Source of the DNA: an uncultured Halieaceae bacterium
Lineage (GTDB): Bacteria > Pseudomonadota > Gammaproteobacteria > Pseudomonadales > Halieaceae
Direction: 5' to 3'
Assembly (NCBI GenBank): GCA_913051825.1
Contig: CAJXCR010000007.1
Span: 1-43,906, forward strand
DNA: 43,906 nucleotides
In this document: positions 1-8,782 of the stretch, one piece after another
Numbering within the stretch: position 1 is the stretch's first letter
Layout of the letters: the number at the start of each line of letters is the position of its first letter
The notes under the pieces: model-generated
The model's input: only the letters and a program-made list of their open reading frames with translations
Told to the model about the DNA's origin: nothing
The model's database searches: none
Program-made: the position numbers and the translations under genes

Positions 1-783
1 GATGATTTTGTTACGCGAGTCTTTGATGTCCAGACTTCTCAGGCTCAAGAGCTTGGTACCCAGGGTGCGCTGGCTTGTCAGACTATTGCTGAGTTAGCAG
101 CCAGTTCTAATCATATCGGTATTTGTGTTAGAGATGATCAGCAGGTAGAAAGCGTGCTATATGGAGTAGATGGGGTATTTTGCCATGCAGGCAGCGATAC
201 CTTAGTTTCTATTCATTCCACGGTCACTAGAGCATCCTTCTTAAGGTGGGTGAATGATGGGAAAGATAGAGAAATTTCAGTTATTGATGCGGCTATATCT
301 GGCGGTGCACAAGGCGCTGAATTGGGATCGTTATGCTACATGGTGGGCGGTTCACTATCCGACTTCGAAAAGGCTAAACCAGTTTTTGAAACTTCGGCAG
401 ATAAAGTTATACATGCCGGGGATGTTGGCTCTGGCCTCCTGCTAAAGTTATGTAATAACATGATTACTTATGCCGAATTTCTAGCCATGTCTGAGGCGGT
501 GAAGCTAGCAGAGGCAGGTGGAATAGACTTCAATCTTTTAAAAGAAGTCGGTCAATCTAATGGGATTGTCAACGATGTCATGCATCAGTTTATTAGTAAC
601 AGGAACGCATTGGCAAAGTCTTGTTCGGAACAAGAAATGGAGGGGCTCTTTGGTGTTTTTGGCAGGCTCGGTGAAAAAGATCTCGATTGCGCGCTTTCTA
701 GTGGGATAGATCTCGGAGTAGATCTACCTTCGACCAAAAGTTTGCGAGAAGTTATTTACGATTTATTCATGAATAGGTGTTGA
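1..783 (+). CDS. NAD(P)-dependent 3-hydroxyisobutyrate dehydrogenase-like protein (5' end outside window)
   Basis: Frame 1 is open from base 1 (DDFVTRVFDVQTSQAQELGTQGALACQTIAEL...) and continues into the 154..783 ORF. Motifs SIHSTV, DAAISGGAQGAELGSLCYMVGG and KLCNNMITY are typical of the 3-HIBDH family. Confidence 0.8.
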   Translation, partial: DDFVTRVFDVQTSQAQELGTQGALACQTIAELAASSNHIGICVRDDQQVESVLYGVDGVFCHAGSDTLVSIHSTVTRASFLRWVNDGKDREISVIDAAISGGAQGAELGSLCYMVGGSLSDFEKAKPVFETSADKVIHAGDVGSGLLLKLCNNMITYAEFLAMSEAVKLAEAGGIDFNLLKEVGQSNGIVNDVMHQFISNRNALAKSCSEQEMEGLFGVFGRLGEKDLDCALSSGIDLGVDLPSTKSLREVIYDLFMNRC

Positions 784-791
784 GGTTCTCT

Positions 792-2258
792 ATGGATGCT
801 GAACAAAGACTTCTAATTGATGGTGAACTCGTGGCTGCCACTTCTGGGAGGACTTACAACAATTTTTCTCCCGTTTCAGAATTAGCGATTGGTGTAGTTT
901 CCGATGCTGGGTATGAAGACATGGATCGTGCTATAGGTGCAGCAAGAAGAGTATTTGATCAATCACAATGGAGTCGCGATCACGATTTCCGACACCACTG
1001 CTTGACCCAGCTCAAGGATGGTTTGGTGGCCGCTCAGGCCCGCCTGCGAGATCTTATTTCTGCAGAGACGGGTGCGCCCATGGGAATTTGTGGTATGTCT
1101 GGTCCCCATTGTGATGTGCCGATTAGTTTTATCGATCATATGCTCGAATTTCTGCCACAATACAAATGGGATCGTGACTTGGGAATTGCCGAGCCTCTGG
1201 GGCAACGAAGTAGAAGAATCGTAGAAAAAGAAGCGATTGGTGTCGTCGGGTGTATCACGCCATGGAATGTTCCCCTGCAAATTAATCTTGCTAAATGTAT
1301 CCCTGCATTGGCTGCTGGTTGCAGTGTGGTACTAAAGGCAGCGCCAGAGACACCTTGGTCAGCTGCGATGCTTGGCCAGATTGTTAAAGAATCGACCGAT
1401 ATTCCTGCCGGGGTGTTTAATGTGCTGACAGCTGAAGATCCTGTTTCATTGGGTGAGCAATTGGTAAAAGATCCTCGTGTAGATATGATTTCCTTCACCG
1501 GTTCTACGGTTGTTGGGAAGCGTGTTATGGCCTTAGCCTCAGAATCTGTAAAGAAGGTGTTTCTGGAGCTTGGAGGAAAATCTGCTAACATAATTCTCGA
1601 CGACTCAGATCTTTCCCAGAGCCTGCTGAGTTCTCTTGCCGTTTGCTTTCATGCAGGCCAAGGTTGCGCAATACACACCCGATTACTAATACCTAAGTCA
1701 CGTCGTGATGAGGTTGAATCACTTCTCCAGACCTACTTTGGGTATATTGAATATGGTGATCCGATGTCTGAGACTCAGATAATGGGACCTTTAATCAATG
1801 CTCGACAACGTGATCGTGTGCTTGAATATATTGATAAGGGTAAGCGCGAGGGAGCTCGTATACTTCTGGGTGGAGGTATGCCAAAACATCTGGATAAGGG
1901 ATATTACATTGAACCCACGGTCTTCATGGATGTCACGAATGAGATGGTTATCGCTCAAGAGGAGATTTTTGGTCCGGTTCTTGTGGTCATAGAATATGAG
2001 ACGGAGGATGAGGCGATTGATATTGCTAATAATTCTCCCTACGGACTTTCAGCTGGTGTGTGGTCAGGTTCAGAGGAAAAAGCGTTGGCTGTTGCTCGCA
2101 GATTGAGGACGGGAACGGTTACGGTGAACGGAGGTAATTACTACGGTGCGGATGCGCCTTTTGGTGGTTATAAGCAAAGTGGAATCGGTCGTGAAATGGG
2201 GCAGGAAGGTTTCGAAGAATATCTTGAGACCAAAACCATTGCCATAGGTGTATCATGA
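792..2258 (+). CDS. Aldehyde dehydrogenase (NAD-dependent)
   Basis: CITPWNVPL, FTGSTVVGKR, LELGGKSANI and catalytic Cys in GQGCAIHTR. Track start is GTG 777; ATG 792 (MDAEQRLLIDGE) is more plausible. Confidence 0.92.
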   Translation: MDAEQRLLIDGELVAATSGRTYNNFSPVSELAIGVVSDAGYEDMDRAIGAARRVFDQSQWSRDHDFRHHCLTQLKDGLVAAQARLRDLISAETGAPMGICGMSGPHCDVPISFIDHMLEFLPQYKWDRDLGIAEPLGQRSRRIVEKEAIGVVGCITPWNVPLQINLAKCIPALAAGCSVVLKAAPETPWSAAMLGQIVKESTDIPAGVFNVLTAEDPVSLGEQLVKDPRVDMISFTGSTVVGKRVMALASESVKKVFLELGGKSANIILDDSDLSQSLLSSLAVCFHAGQGCAIHTRLLIPKSRRDEVESLLQTYFGYIEYGDPMSETQIMGPLINARQRDRVLEYIDKGKREGARILLGGGMPKHLDKGYYIEPTVFMDVTNEMVIAQEEIFGPVLVVIEYETEDEAIDIANNSPYGLSAGVWSGSEEKALAVARRLRTGTVTVNGGNYYGADAPFGGYKQSGIGREMGQEGFEEYLETKTIAIGVS

Positions 2259-3025
2259 ACAGTGTATCAGACGCCGTCTACGCTGTTACCGGTGGCGCGA
2301 GGGGATTTGGGTTCTCTATTACTCGCGTTTTACTTGATAAGGGTGCCAGCGTCGGCATCATCGCGAAAAATGAAGATTCGATCGAGAATGCTTTGGAAGA
2401 GCTCAATGCAGATTGTGTTTTTGGAGTCACCGCAGATGTCTCTGATTCATTAGCTATTCATGAGGCGTTGGCTGCTATATCGGATCATTTCGGTGGCTTT
2501 GATGGGCTGATTTGTAACGCGGGACTCGCTCGTCCAAGTCCAATTGCAATGTTAGATTCTAATGATGTGCGTCTTCAGATAGAAACTAATCTGTTGGGAA
2601 CGATTTTTTCCTGTCAGGCTGCGATTCCACTTCTTAGTCAGTCGAGCAATCCAAGGTTGATTACTATCTCCTCCGCATCTGCTTGTCATCCTGACGAGAT
2701 GAGTCATCTATCCGTGTATGGGGCAACCAAGGCCGCGGTAGAGCGCTTTACTAGAGATCTGCGCGAAGAACTTCAGAGTGACGGTATTGGCGTTAGTTGT
2801 ATACGACCAGGCGGTGCGGTCACAGGATTTGCTGATCAATGGGACCCGGACGCTTTTTCTGACGCTTTCGAAGCGTGGCGCGATCATGGAGAGTATATGG
2901 ACACAGGTATGACCGTAACGGAGGTGGCTAACGCAGTCTGGTACTGTCTCAATCAGCCTGTCGGTACGGCGGTCGATTTGCTAGAGATAAGACCAAATCA
3001 ACGGGTATCCAAATCTGTTTTCTGA
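2255..3025 (+). CDS. SDR family NAD(P)-dependent oxidoreductase
   Basis: AVTGGARGFGFSI cofactor motif, CNAG, SSASA...YGATK; start overlaps the previous stop (ATGA). Confidence 0.88.
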   Translation: MNSVSDAVYAVTGGARGFGFSITRVLLDKGASVGIIAKNEDSIENALEELNADCVFGVTADVSDSLAIHEALAAISDHFGGFDGLICNAGLARPSPIAMLDSNDVRLQIETNLLGTIFSCQAAIPLLSQSSNPRLITISSASACHPDEMSHLSVYGATKAAVERFTRDLREELQSDGIGVSCIRPGGAVTGFADQWDPDAFSDAFEAWRDHGEYMDTGMTVTEVANAVWYCLNQPVGTAVDLLEIRPNQRVSKSVF

Positions 3026-3092
3026 TGATGATGTTGTTCATATTCCAAAAAATGAGCATTAAGTCTTTGAAGAAAATTTAGCGGGGATCAAT

Positions 3093-3839
3093 ATGAATTT
3101 TGATGGTAAGACAATAATTGTGACAGGGTCGGGCGGCGGCATTGGTGAGGTTTACGCGCGAGGTTGTGCTCGGCAAGGGATGAATGTGGTTGTGGCAGAA
3201 CTCAGTCAGGAAAAAGGCACCTCTGTGACCGACTCGATCAACAAAGAAGGAGGAAGTGCGATCTTTCAGGAGACTGATGTGGCGAATGAGGGGTCGGCGC
3301 GCAGGTGTGTAGAGAGGACAAAAGATGCTTTTGGTAAAGTAGATTTTCTTATAAATAATGCGGCTATTTTTGCTGATATGCGAATAGAAGGTTATCTCAC
3401 GGTAGATCTGGACTACCTTGAAAAATTTATGCGTGTGAATGCCCACGGTGCACTTATTATGACAAGAGCTGTCCTAGAGACGATGTCCTCGGGTGGTGGT
3501 GGCGCCATTATAAATCAGTCTTCTACCGCAGCTTGGATGGGGACAGGGTTTTATGGTGTAGCGAAACTTACACTAAATGGGGTCACACAATCCCTGGCGC
3601 ATGAGTTAGCCCCGCATTCGATTCGTATCAATGCGATCGCACCGGGCCCTACTAAGACGGAGGCGCTTGAGAAAACTGCTGGGGATTACGCGAGGGAGAT
3701 GGTTAAAAGTATGCCGATAAAACGATTGGGAGAACCAACGGATATGCTTGGAGCCGCATTTTTTCTTTTAAGTGACCAGGCTAGTTGGGTAACCGGACAT
3801 ATTTTGAATGTGGATGGTGGGCAATTCATGAGACCCTAA
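3093..3839 (+). CDS. SDR family oxidoreductase
   Basis: VTGSGGGIGEVYA, NNAA, YGVAK and IRINAIAPGPTKTE motifs. Confidence 0.9.
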   Translation: MNFDGKTIIVTGSGGGIGEVYARGCARQGMNVVVAELSQEKGTSVTDSINKEGGSAIFQETDVANEGSARRCVERTKDAFGKVDFLINNAAIFADMRIEGYLTVDLDYLEKFMRVNAHGALIMTRAVLETMSSGGGGAIINQSSTAAWMGTGFYGVAKLTLNGVTQSLAHELAPHSIRINAIAPGPTKTEALEKTAGDYAREMVKSMPIKRLGEPTDMLGAAFFLLSDQASWVTGHILNVDGGQFMRP

Positions 3840-3899
3840 AACAAGACCTAGTCGCATTGATTAAATATGTTTGTTGGTGAAACTCATGGAGAAAGCTTG

Positions 3900-4886
3900 A
3901 TGTTTAAGTGGCACTATTGTCGTCGTCGGGTCAGCGATATTGAAATGCACTATGTCGAAAGCAATCCTGATAAGCCTGATCGGCCTCCGATTATTTTATG
4001 CCATGGGTTTCCTGGCCTCTGGTTTAGCTGGCATCGTCAGATTCCTGCATTGACGGCCGCAGGTTACCGGGTGATAGCGCCTGACATGCGTGGTATGGGG
4101 TTGACCGATAGTCCAAATGACTACAACGAGTATAGCGTAGACCATATTACTTCTGATCTACTTGGACTGATGGCTGTCTGTGAAATCAAAAATGCGATTT
4201 TTATTGGGATAGATTTCGGTGCTTTTGCTATACAAGATTTTGCTTTAAGGCACCCTGACAGGGTGGCCGGATTGATTTGTTTGGAGAATCCTGCTGCCCC
4301 TCATAATCCTGACAAAAAACCTCTCACTGAGTATCGGGAGATGGCTGAAAAGCACTTTTTACATATTGAGTATTTTCGAATTCCGCCGCGTGCAGATAAT
4401 GAACTTGCAGCACACCCGAGAGAATTCTTGCGCAAAGTCTTCTGGTATTTAAGCGGCAGCGCCAACTACTTCGACGTTTTTAATCACCCACCAGGCGCTA
4501 GTTATCTCGATGCGATGAATGAACCACCATCATTGCCTTGGTCATGGCTGAGTGAAGCAGAGTTGGAGTTTTTTGTCTCTCACTATGCAAGGACCGGGTT
4601 TACCGGTGGCTTGAATTGGTATCGATCTATGGACTTAAAATGGGAACAGAGAAAGGCATACGAGGGAGTACAGGCCAACGTCCCAGCTTATTTTATTGGA
4701 AGTGAGCGCGATGTTGATCTCGAAGGATTCCACGGGGAAGATCCGATAGCGCTGATGCGAGCTATTTTTCCTAATCTAAAAGACGTTGCCATGATACCTA
4801 AGGTCGGGCACATGATGCCGTTCGAAGCCTCTAACGCACTTAACAAACAACTTCTCAAATATTTGGCCGAGCTAAATACTCTTTGA
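3900..4886 (+). CDS. Alpha/beta hydrolase, epoxide hydrolase / haloalkane dehalogenase-like
   Basis: HGFPGLWFSWHRQIP oxyanion motif, GIDFGAF nucleophile elbow with Asp, terminal VGHMMPFE. ATG 3900 has GGAG upstream; track start is 3867. Confidence 0.85.
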   Translation: MFKWHYCRRRVSDIEMHYVESNPDKPDRPPIILCHGFPGLWFSWHRQIPALTAAGYRVIAPDMRGMGLTDSPNDYNEYSVDHITSDLLGLMAVCEIKNAIFIGIDFGAFAIQDFALRHPDRVAGLICLENPAAPHNPDKKPLTEYREMAEKHFLHIEYFRIPPRADNELAAHPREFLRKVFWYLSGSANYFDVFNHPPGASYLDAMNEPPSLPWSWLSEAELEFFVSHYARTGFTGGLNWYRSMDLKWEQRKAYEGVQANVPAYFIGSERDVDLEGFHGEDPIALMRAIFPNLKDVAMIPKVGHMMPFEASNALNKQLLKYLAELNTL

Positions 4887-4963
4887 TTCGTCAGCGCTGT
4901 GACAAAAACTATTTTGCTCTAATTTAGCGGTTTGTTTGAAGGGTCGTTTATCTTATATTCTAA

Positions 4964-5428
4964 GTGGAATGGATATCTAATAGGATGCAAATGAAATCTA
5001 TACCTGAGAGTCATATCGATATAGTTAACAATGAGGTCATAGGGATTGTCAGCACACTCAGAGAAAGCGATGGTCAGCTTTCAAGCAACCCAGTAAGCTT
5101 TATATTTGAGGAAGGATTTGTGCGCTTTAGTACGCTCAAGGCGCGGATAAAATATAAAAACCTGGTCTGTGATAATCGAATTTCGTTTTGCGTGGTAAGT
5201 AGTCAGGATCCGACGCGTTATATAGAGATGCGTGGCAAGGCGCTTTTAGAGGATGATCCAGGCGGCTTATTTCAAAAAACGCTTTGGAAGAAGATGACTG
5301 GAGAAGATGATTTTAACTTCGATCCGCCAGGTTCTGAACGAGTAATCGTGACAGTCGTTCCAGAGCAAGTCTCAGCTCCGCTTCTGTATGGTGGACAGAT
5401 GAGTCAGTATGCACAGACAAATGATTGA
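4964..5428 (+). CDS. Pyridoxamine 5'-phosphate oxidase (PPOX/FDOR split-barrel) family protein
   Basis: GIVSTLRESDGQLSSNPVSF...FSTLKARIKYKNL...RYIEMRGKALLEDDP pattern of split-barrel flavin/F420-binding proteins. Start may be ATG 4985 or 4991. Confidence 0.75.
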   Translation: MEWISNRMQMKSIPESHIDIVNNEVIGIVSTLRESDGQLSSNPVSFIFEEGFVRFSTLKARIKYKNLVCDNRISFCVVSSQDPTRYIEMRGKALLEDDPGGLFQKTLWKKMTGEDDFNFDPPGSERVIVTVVPEQVSAPLLYGGQMSQYAQTND

Positions 5429-5489
5429 GTTCGAAACTCCTCTTAAAGATTAATAAAGCTTTTTTAATTGTGTTGAGGGATATACCTAA

Positions 5490-6764
5490 GTGAAATTCAA
5501 GCAAAGTGCCGATAGTGTAGAAGAATTGATTGCGATGCGTCCTGGTGCTGAATGTATTCAGGCGGCAAACGCGTCACAGGCAATACCGATAAATGAATTT
5601 ATTTCTATGTCTCCAGGCTCGTCAAATTCTTACTTGTTACACAATGCATCTGGACGAATTATTATCAATACCGGGATGGGTTTTGAAAGCCATACCCACA
5701 AACGACTTTTCGACCAGGTCAGTGGCGCGTCGACAAAATACATTCTTCTTACGCAGGGTCACGTGGATCATGTTGGTGGTGTGGCCACATTCCGAGAGCC
5801 AGATACTTTGGTTGTTGCTCAGGAAAACAATCAAGCTTGCCAGGCAGATGATGCTCGTATTGGTGTTGTCCGTATCCAGCAGAGTTACATTTGGTTTTCT
5901 CATATTATAGATCAAGCGGTTAAAGCAGCTGAGGAAAATCCTGCACATGTCACTCAGGATATCCCCATTCCCGATTTGGTGTTTAGAGATACTCATGAAC
6001 TTGATCTAGGAGGGATTCGTGTCGAGCTAATTTCGACACCCGGAGGTGAGACACTGGATAGTTTGATTGCCTGGCTACCGCAGCACAAGATTTTATTTAG
6101 TGGTAATTTGTTTGGAGCATTGTTCCCTCACTTTCCAAATTTTAATACTGTTCGCGGTGATAAGTATCGAATGCCCGAAAAATATCTTTCTTCACTTGAT
6201 ACTGCCCGATCACTTGAGCCCGAAGTTCTCATCACCGGGCATGGCGAACCGGTTTATGGTTCTTCCCTGATCCGAGATTGTCTGGATCGATTGGAAGCAT
6301 CGGTCGAATATGTGATGAAAAAAACGCTAGATGGGATGAATCAAGGTATAGATGTTTTTACCTTATCTAAACAGATCGTACTTCCCAAGGAGCTAACTGT
6401 TGGTCAGGGGTACGGCAAGGTTGATTGGGCGGTACGCACTATATGGGAAGCGTATATGGGGTGGTTCCATCGTATGTCCACAACTGAGCTGTATTCGCAT
6501 CACCACAGAGAAATATATGAAGATATTTTATTGGCAGCAGGGGCCGAGGCGCTATTGGAAAGAGGGGAGCAATGTTTAAGAAAAGGAGAGTATCTTTCTA
6601 GTATCCAGCTTGCGGAAATCGTGCTTAGCAAAGAAGAATCTCCTCGCGCTAAGGATTTGTCGATCCAGGCTCACACAGCCTTGCTTGAAAATGAGAGCGA
6701 AAACTTCTGGCTTCGAGGATGGTTGCAGCATCAGTTACAGACCCTTACCTCTGGTTCTAAGTAG
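5490..6764 (+). CDS. MBL-fold metallo-hydrolase with alkylsulfatase-type dimerisation domain
   Basis: LTQGHVDHVGG, PGGETLDSLIAWLP, LITGHGEPVYG; C-terminal VRTIWEAYMGWFHR...LLAAGAEALLERGEQCLRKGEY resembles the SdsA1/BDS1 alkylsulfatase dimerisation domain. Confidence 0.85.
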   Translation: MKFKQSADSVEELIAMRPGAECIQAANASQAIPINEFISMSPGSSNSYLLHNASGRIIINTGMGFESHTHKRLFDQVSGASTKYILLTQGHVDHVGGVATFREPDTLVVAQENNQACQADDARIGVVRIQQSYIWFSHIIDQAVKAAEENPAHVTQDIPIPDLVFRDTHELDLGGIRVELISTPGGETLDSLIAWLPQHKILFSGNLFGALFPHFPNFNTVRGDKYRMPEKYLSSLDTARSLEPEVLITGHGEPVYGSSLIRDCLDRLEASVEYVMKKTLDGMNQGIDVFTLSKQIVLPKELTVGQGYGKVDWAVRTIWEAYMGWFHRMSTTELYSHHHREIYEDILLAAGAEALLERGEQCLRKGEYLSSIQLAEIVLSKEESPRAKDLSIQAHTALLENESENFWLRGWLQHQLQTLTSGSK

Positions 6765-6766
6765 TC

Positions 6767-8026
6767 GTGGATAGAATCAATAACTTTATTGAGATCGATG
6801 ATCTTTTAAATCCCAAGCTTTCCAAATCACAGACTGAAATTATTGAAATGATGAATGCTGTTCCCGTCAGCCTCGAGGAAAATATTGTTCTTGAGACTGC
6901 TCAAAAGAGTACTGGGCTGACTGACTTTGGCGATCAAGGATTTAAAGAGCGCCTGAGAGTTCAGCTTCTTAGTGTGTCAGAGGATCAGAAGCTCAATAAT
7001 CTAGGTAGAGCGAGTATTTTTGCTGACTGTGTGCGCTATGCCAGTAATCGCCTCTTGTTCGAAGATTTTCTAAAGCGACACCCTGAAATTCTAAATGAAG
7101 AAATTTCCAATCCAATCATTGTAGCGGGTTTGCCTAGAAGTGGCACGACACACCTTTTGAATCTATTGGCATCAGATAAGCGGTTACGCTCAGTGCCTTA
7201 TTGGGAAAGCCGAGAACCTCTTCCGCTGCCAGGAGAAAATCCTACTTGGGATAATTCTGATCCTAGATACCAACGTTGCCAAGCGGCATGGGAGCAGCAA
7301 GATGCAATGTTACCAGTGCTTAAAGCTATGCACGACATGTCGCCAGATCACGTACATGAAGAGCTTGAATTGGAGAATCTTGATTTTTCCTCCTATAACT
7401 TGGAGTGGCTCGCGCATGTGCCGCGGTGGCGAGATTATTATTATTCTCATGATCAGACTCCTCACTACGCTTACATGAAAAATGTATTGAAAGCATTGCA
7501 GTGGCTTCGAGGTGGAGACAGATGGGTTTTAAAATGCCCTCAACATATGGAGCAGCTCCCCGTGCTATTAAAGATATTTCCTGATGCGTCGGTGGTCTTG
7601 ACACACAGAGATCCTGTGGCAGTGATAACATCTATTGTGACAATGTTGGCCTATGGCCAGCGACTAAAGTGCTCACAAGTTGATGCTAAGACGCTTGTGG
7701 AATATTGGGCTGACAGGATTGAGCGACTGCTAAAAGAATGTGTTCGAGATCGTTTTAATCTTTCTGATGGAAAGATAATGGATCTGCCTTTCCAGGAATT
7801 TATGGATGATGATCTTGGCGCGGTAAAAAAGATATACCAGCTGGCGGGATTGGAGTTTAATGAGACTTCCCAGCACGAACTAAGTGCTTATATTGACAAT
7901 AACCCTCGCGGGAAATATGGACGCGTAGTCTATCACTTAGAACGTGACTTCGGTGTTTCACCAGTTGATTTGCAAGAACGATTTTCATTTTATTACAAGC
8001 ATTATCAGGTTAAAGAAATCTACTAG
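6767..8026 (+). CDS. Sulfotransferase family protein (Sulfotransfer_3-like)
   Basis: 5'-PSB-like PIIVAGLPRSGTTHLLNLLA and WVLKCPQHMEQLPVLLKIFPDASVVLTHRDP. Confidence 0.88.
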   Translation: MDRINNFIEIDDLLNPKLSKSQTEIIEMMNAVPVSLEENIVLETAQKSTGLTDFGDQGFKERLRVQLLSVSEDQKLNNLGRASIFADCVRYASNRLLFEDFLKRHPEILNEEISNPIIVAGLPRSGTTHLLNLLASDKRLRSVPYWESREPLPLPGENPTWDNSDPRYQRCQAAWEQQDAMLPVLKAMHDMSPDHVHEELELENLDFSSYNLEWLAHVPRWRDYYYSHDQTPHYAYMKNVLKALQWLRGGDRWVLKCPQHMEQLPVLLKIFPDASVVLTHRDPVAVITSIVTMLAYGQRLKCSQVDAKTLVEYWADRIERLLKECVRDRFNLSDGKIMDLPFQEFMDDDLGAVKKIYQLAGLEFNETSQHELSAYIDNNPRGKYGRVVYHLERDFGVSPVDLQERFSFYYKHYQVKEIY

Positions 8027-8034
8027 GGTTATAT

Positions 8035-8778
8035 ATGACTGAAACATTAAAAACGGCAGTGGTGACCGGTGGGTCACGAGGAATCGGGTTGGGTGTTGTC
8101 GAAGCCTTGCTAGATCAGGGTTTTAAAGTTTTTTCCCTTTCCAGGAATATTTGCCAACAATTAAATAATGAAAGACTCGTCAGCATAAAATGTGATGTGG
8201 CCAATGAATCAAATCAACTGGACGCATTTGAGCAAATTCGAGAGACGACTTCGCGGTTAGATGCATGTTTCATTAATGCTGGAGTGTGTGGTGTGAGTCC
8301 TCTTCTAGAAATGGACACAGATGAATGGGATAGGGTGCTTAGCACTAATCTTACCGGTGCTTTTTATAGCCTTCGAGAGGCAGGCAAGTTTATGCGAGAT
8401 TCGACTTACGGTGGAAACATAGTTGCCTGTTGCTCTTTATCATCTTTTAAACCCGAAAATATGATCGTTCATTACAACGCCAGCAAGGCGGGGCTGAGAA
8501 TGCTGGTCGAAAGTGGTGCGCGTGAACTTGGACCTTATAACATTCGGGTCAATGGGATAGCGCCGGGCCTAACTAAGACTGATCTAATAGCTGGGACCGA
8601 AAATATTCCGGGCTATCTAGAGCGCGTTGCTAAAAGAACACCGCTGGGAAGAATTGGAGAGGTGAATGATGTGATACCTAGCATCCTTCACCTTTTGTCT
8701 GATCAGTGGGTTTCAGGTCAGGTATTGATTGCAGACGGAGGATTGAGCCTTGTCACGCCCACTGATCCCCTGGAGTAG
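8035..8778 (+). CDS. SDR family oxidoreductase
   Basis: VVTGGSRGIGLGV, NAG, YNASK, RVNGIAPGLTKTD. Confidence 0.92.
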   Translation: MTETLKTAVVTGGSRGIGLGVVEALLDQGFKVFSLSRNICQQLNNERLVSIKCDVANESNQLDAFEQIRETTSRLDACFINAGVCGVSPLLEMDTDEWDRVLSTNLTGAFYSLREAGKFMRDSTYGGNIVACCSLSSFKPENMIVHYNASKAGLRMLVESGARELGPYNIRVNGIAPGLTKTDLIAGTENIPGYLERVAKRTPLGRIGEVNDVIPSILHLLSDQWVSGQVLIADGGLSLVTPTDPLE

Positions 8779-8782
8779 CGTT

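Noticed and set aside
1136-1591. 151-aa minus-strand ORF inside the aldehyde dehydrogenase gene (and similar antisense ORFs in carB, ftsH, glmM, folP, pnp)
   Set aside because: Fully antisense to well-supported conserved CDSs, with no recognisable domain and no start-site context.
3078-3446. 122-aa minus-strand ORF overlapping the SDR gene start
   Set aside because: Covers a well-supported SDR CDS on the + strand; the translation has no recognisable family motif.
4964-5428. Calling the PPOX protein an F420-dependent reductase
   Set aside because: The fold is shared by FMN-, heme- and F420-binding proteins; the sequence alone does not show the cofactor, and no F420 biosynthesis gene is in the window.
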